Source: a virus. From it: DNA of 54,995 bases. The stretch is from the IMG/VR virus record IMGVR_UViG_3300031240_000008, positions 1 to 54,995 of that record, one strand, 5' to 3'. The position numbers and the translations under genes are program-made. Positions within the stretch are counted from its first letter, which is position 1. Each line of letters starts with the position of its first letter. The notes under the pieces were generated by a model, which worked only from the letters and a program-made list of their open reading frames with translations, was not told the origin of the DNA and did no database searches. Below, piece by piece: positions 54,975 to 54,995 of this stretch.

Positions 54975-54995
54975 TATCTTTACATTTTCATATAA

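Noticed and set aside
1-54995. CRISPR array, insertion sequence or prophage attachment site
   Set aside because: No regular repeat-spacer array, transposase gene or integrase is visible.

Overview
The window is part of a large lytic phage genome infecting a Bacteroidetes host, most likely a Flavobacteriia-type bacterium. DNA is about 30% GC, genes are packed head to tail with 1-30 nt overlaps, almost all on the minus strand. Start codons lack Shine-Dalgarno sequences. At least twenty operons begin with the Bacteroidetes housekeeping promoter: on the coding strand a TTTG/CTTG box, 19-20 nt, then TAnnTTTG, usually TACCTTTG. In nine cases the -7 box ends only 2-5 nt before the ATG, so many mRNAs should be leaderless. 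A second motif, TATTTATA, lies 10-17 nt upstream of most genes that look like packaged virion proteins or that run on the plus strand; I read it as a late promoter.

Region 1-22 kb is a metabolic and NAD block: CYTH hydrolase, metallophosphoesterase, Thg1-like 3'-5' polymerase, PRPP synthetase, MgtC-like membrane protein, CoaD, SET-domain protein, sirtuin, cupin, dCMP deaminase, macro domain, NADAR domain, deoxyribosyltransferase-like proteins, NAMPT, SLOG protein, NMN adenylyltransferase-Nudix fusion, AAA+ ATPases, DUF3307 and YqeY-like proteins. PRPP synthetase, NAMPT and NMNAT together can rebuild NAD+ from nicotinamide, as expected of a phage facing NAD-depleting defences.

Region 22-28 kb holds MnmA and a complete diversity-generating retroelement: a reverse transcriptase, a 57-nt template repeat and three target genes with variable repeats that differ from the template almost only at adenines. 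Region 28-33 kb is an RNA-repair operon (HD-polynucleotide kinase, RNA ligase and neighbours). Around 34.7-36.1 kb a tRNA-punctuated locus contains a structured, gene-free stretch with a 25-nt exact match to the most conserved part of 23S rRNA domain IV.

Region 39-48 kb carries two tRNA operons. Each starts with a Bacteroidetes promoter, a 24-29 codon leader peptide and an intrinsic terminator, and each leader sequence can pair with the 5' arm of its terminator. The peptide of the first (Leu, Val, Cys-rich) matches the isotypes of its downstream tRNAs (Cys, Val, Leu); the peptide of the second (Phe, Asp, Ala, Glu, Asn-rich) matches its own downstream tRNAs (Phe, Asn, Glu, Asp, Ala). I infer that these are attenuators that switch on phage tRNA operons when the cognate charged tRNAs become scarce. 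This is the most unusual finding. The tRNA set also contains expanded, truncated and odd-looped tRNA-like genes, and is interspersed with GIY-YIG and HNH homing endonucleases.

Region 48-55 kb has two plus-strand candidates for injected proteins (one an ADP-ribosyltransferase), then minus-strand genes for an HD phosphohydrolase, a nucleotidyltransferase, a MazG-like protein, a class II aminoacyl-tRNA synthetase-like protein and a 2H phosphoesterase. Taken together the genes point to defence of translation and NAD: tRNA supply, tRNA repair, tRNA modification and NAD resynthesis.
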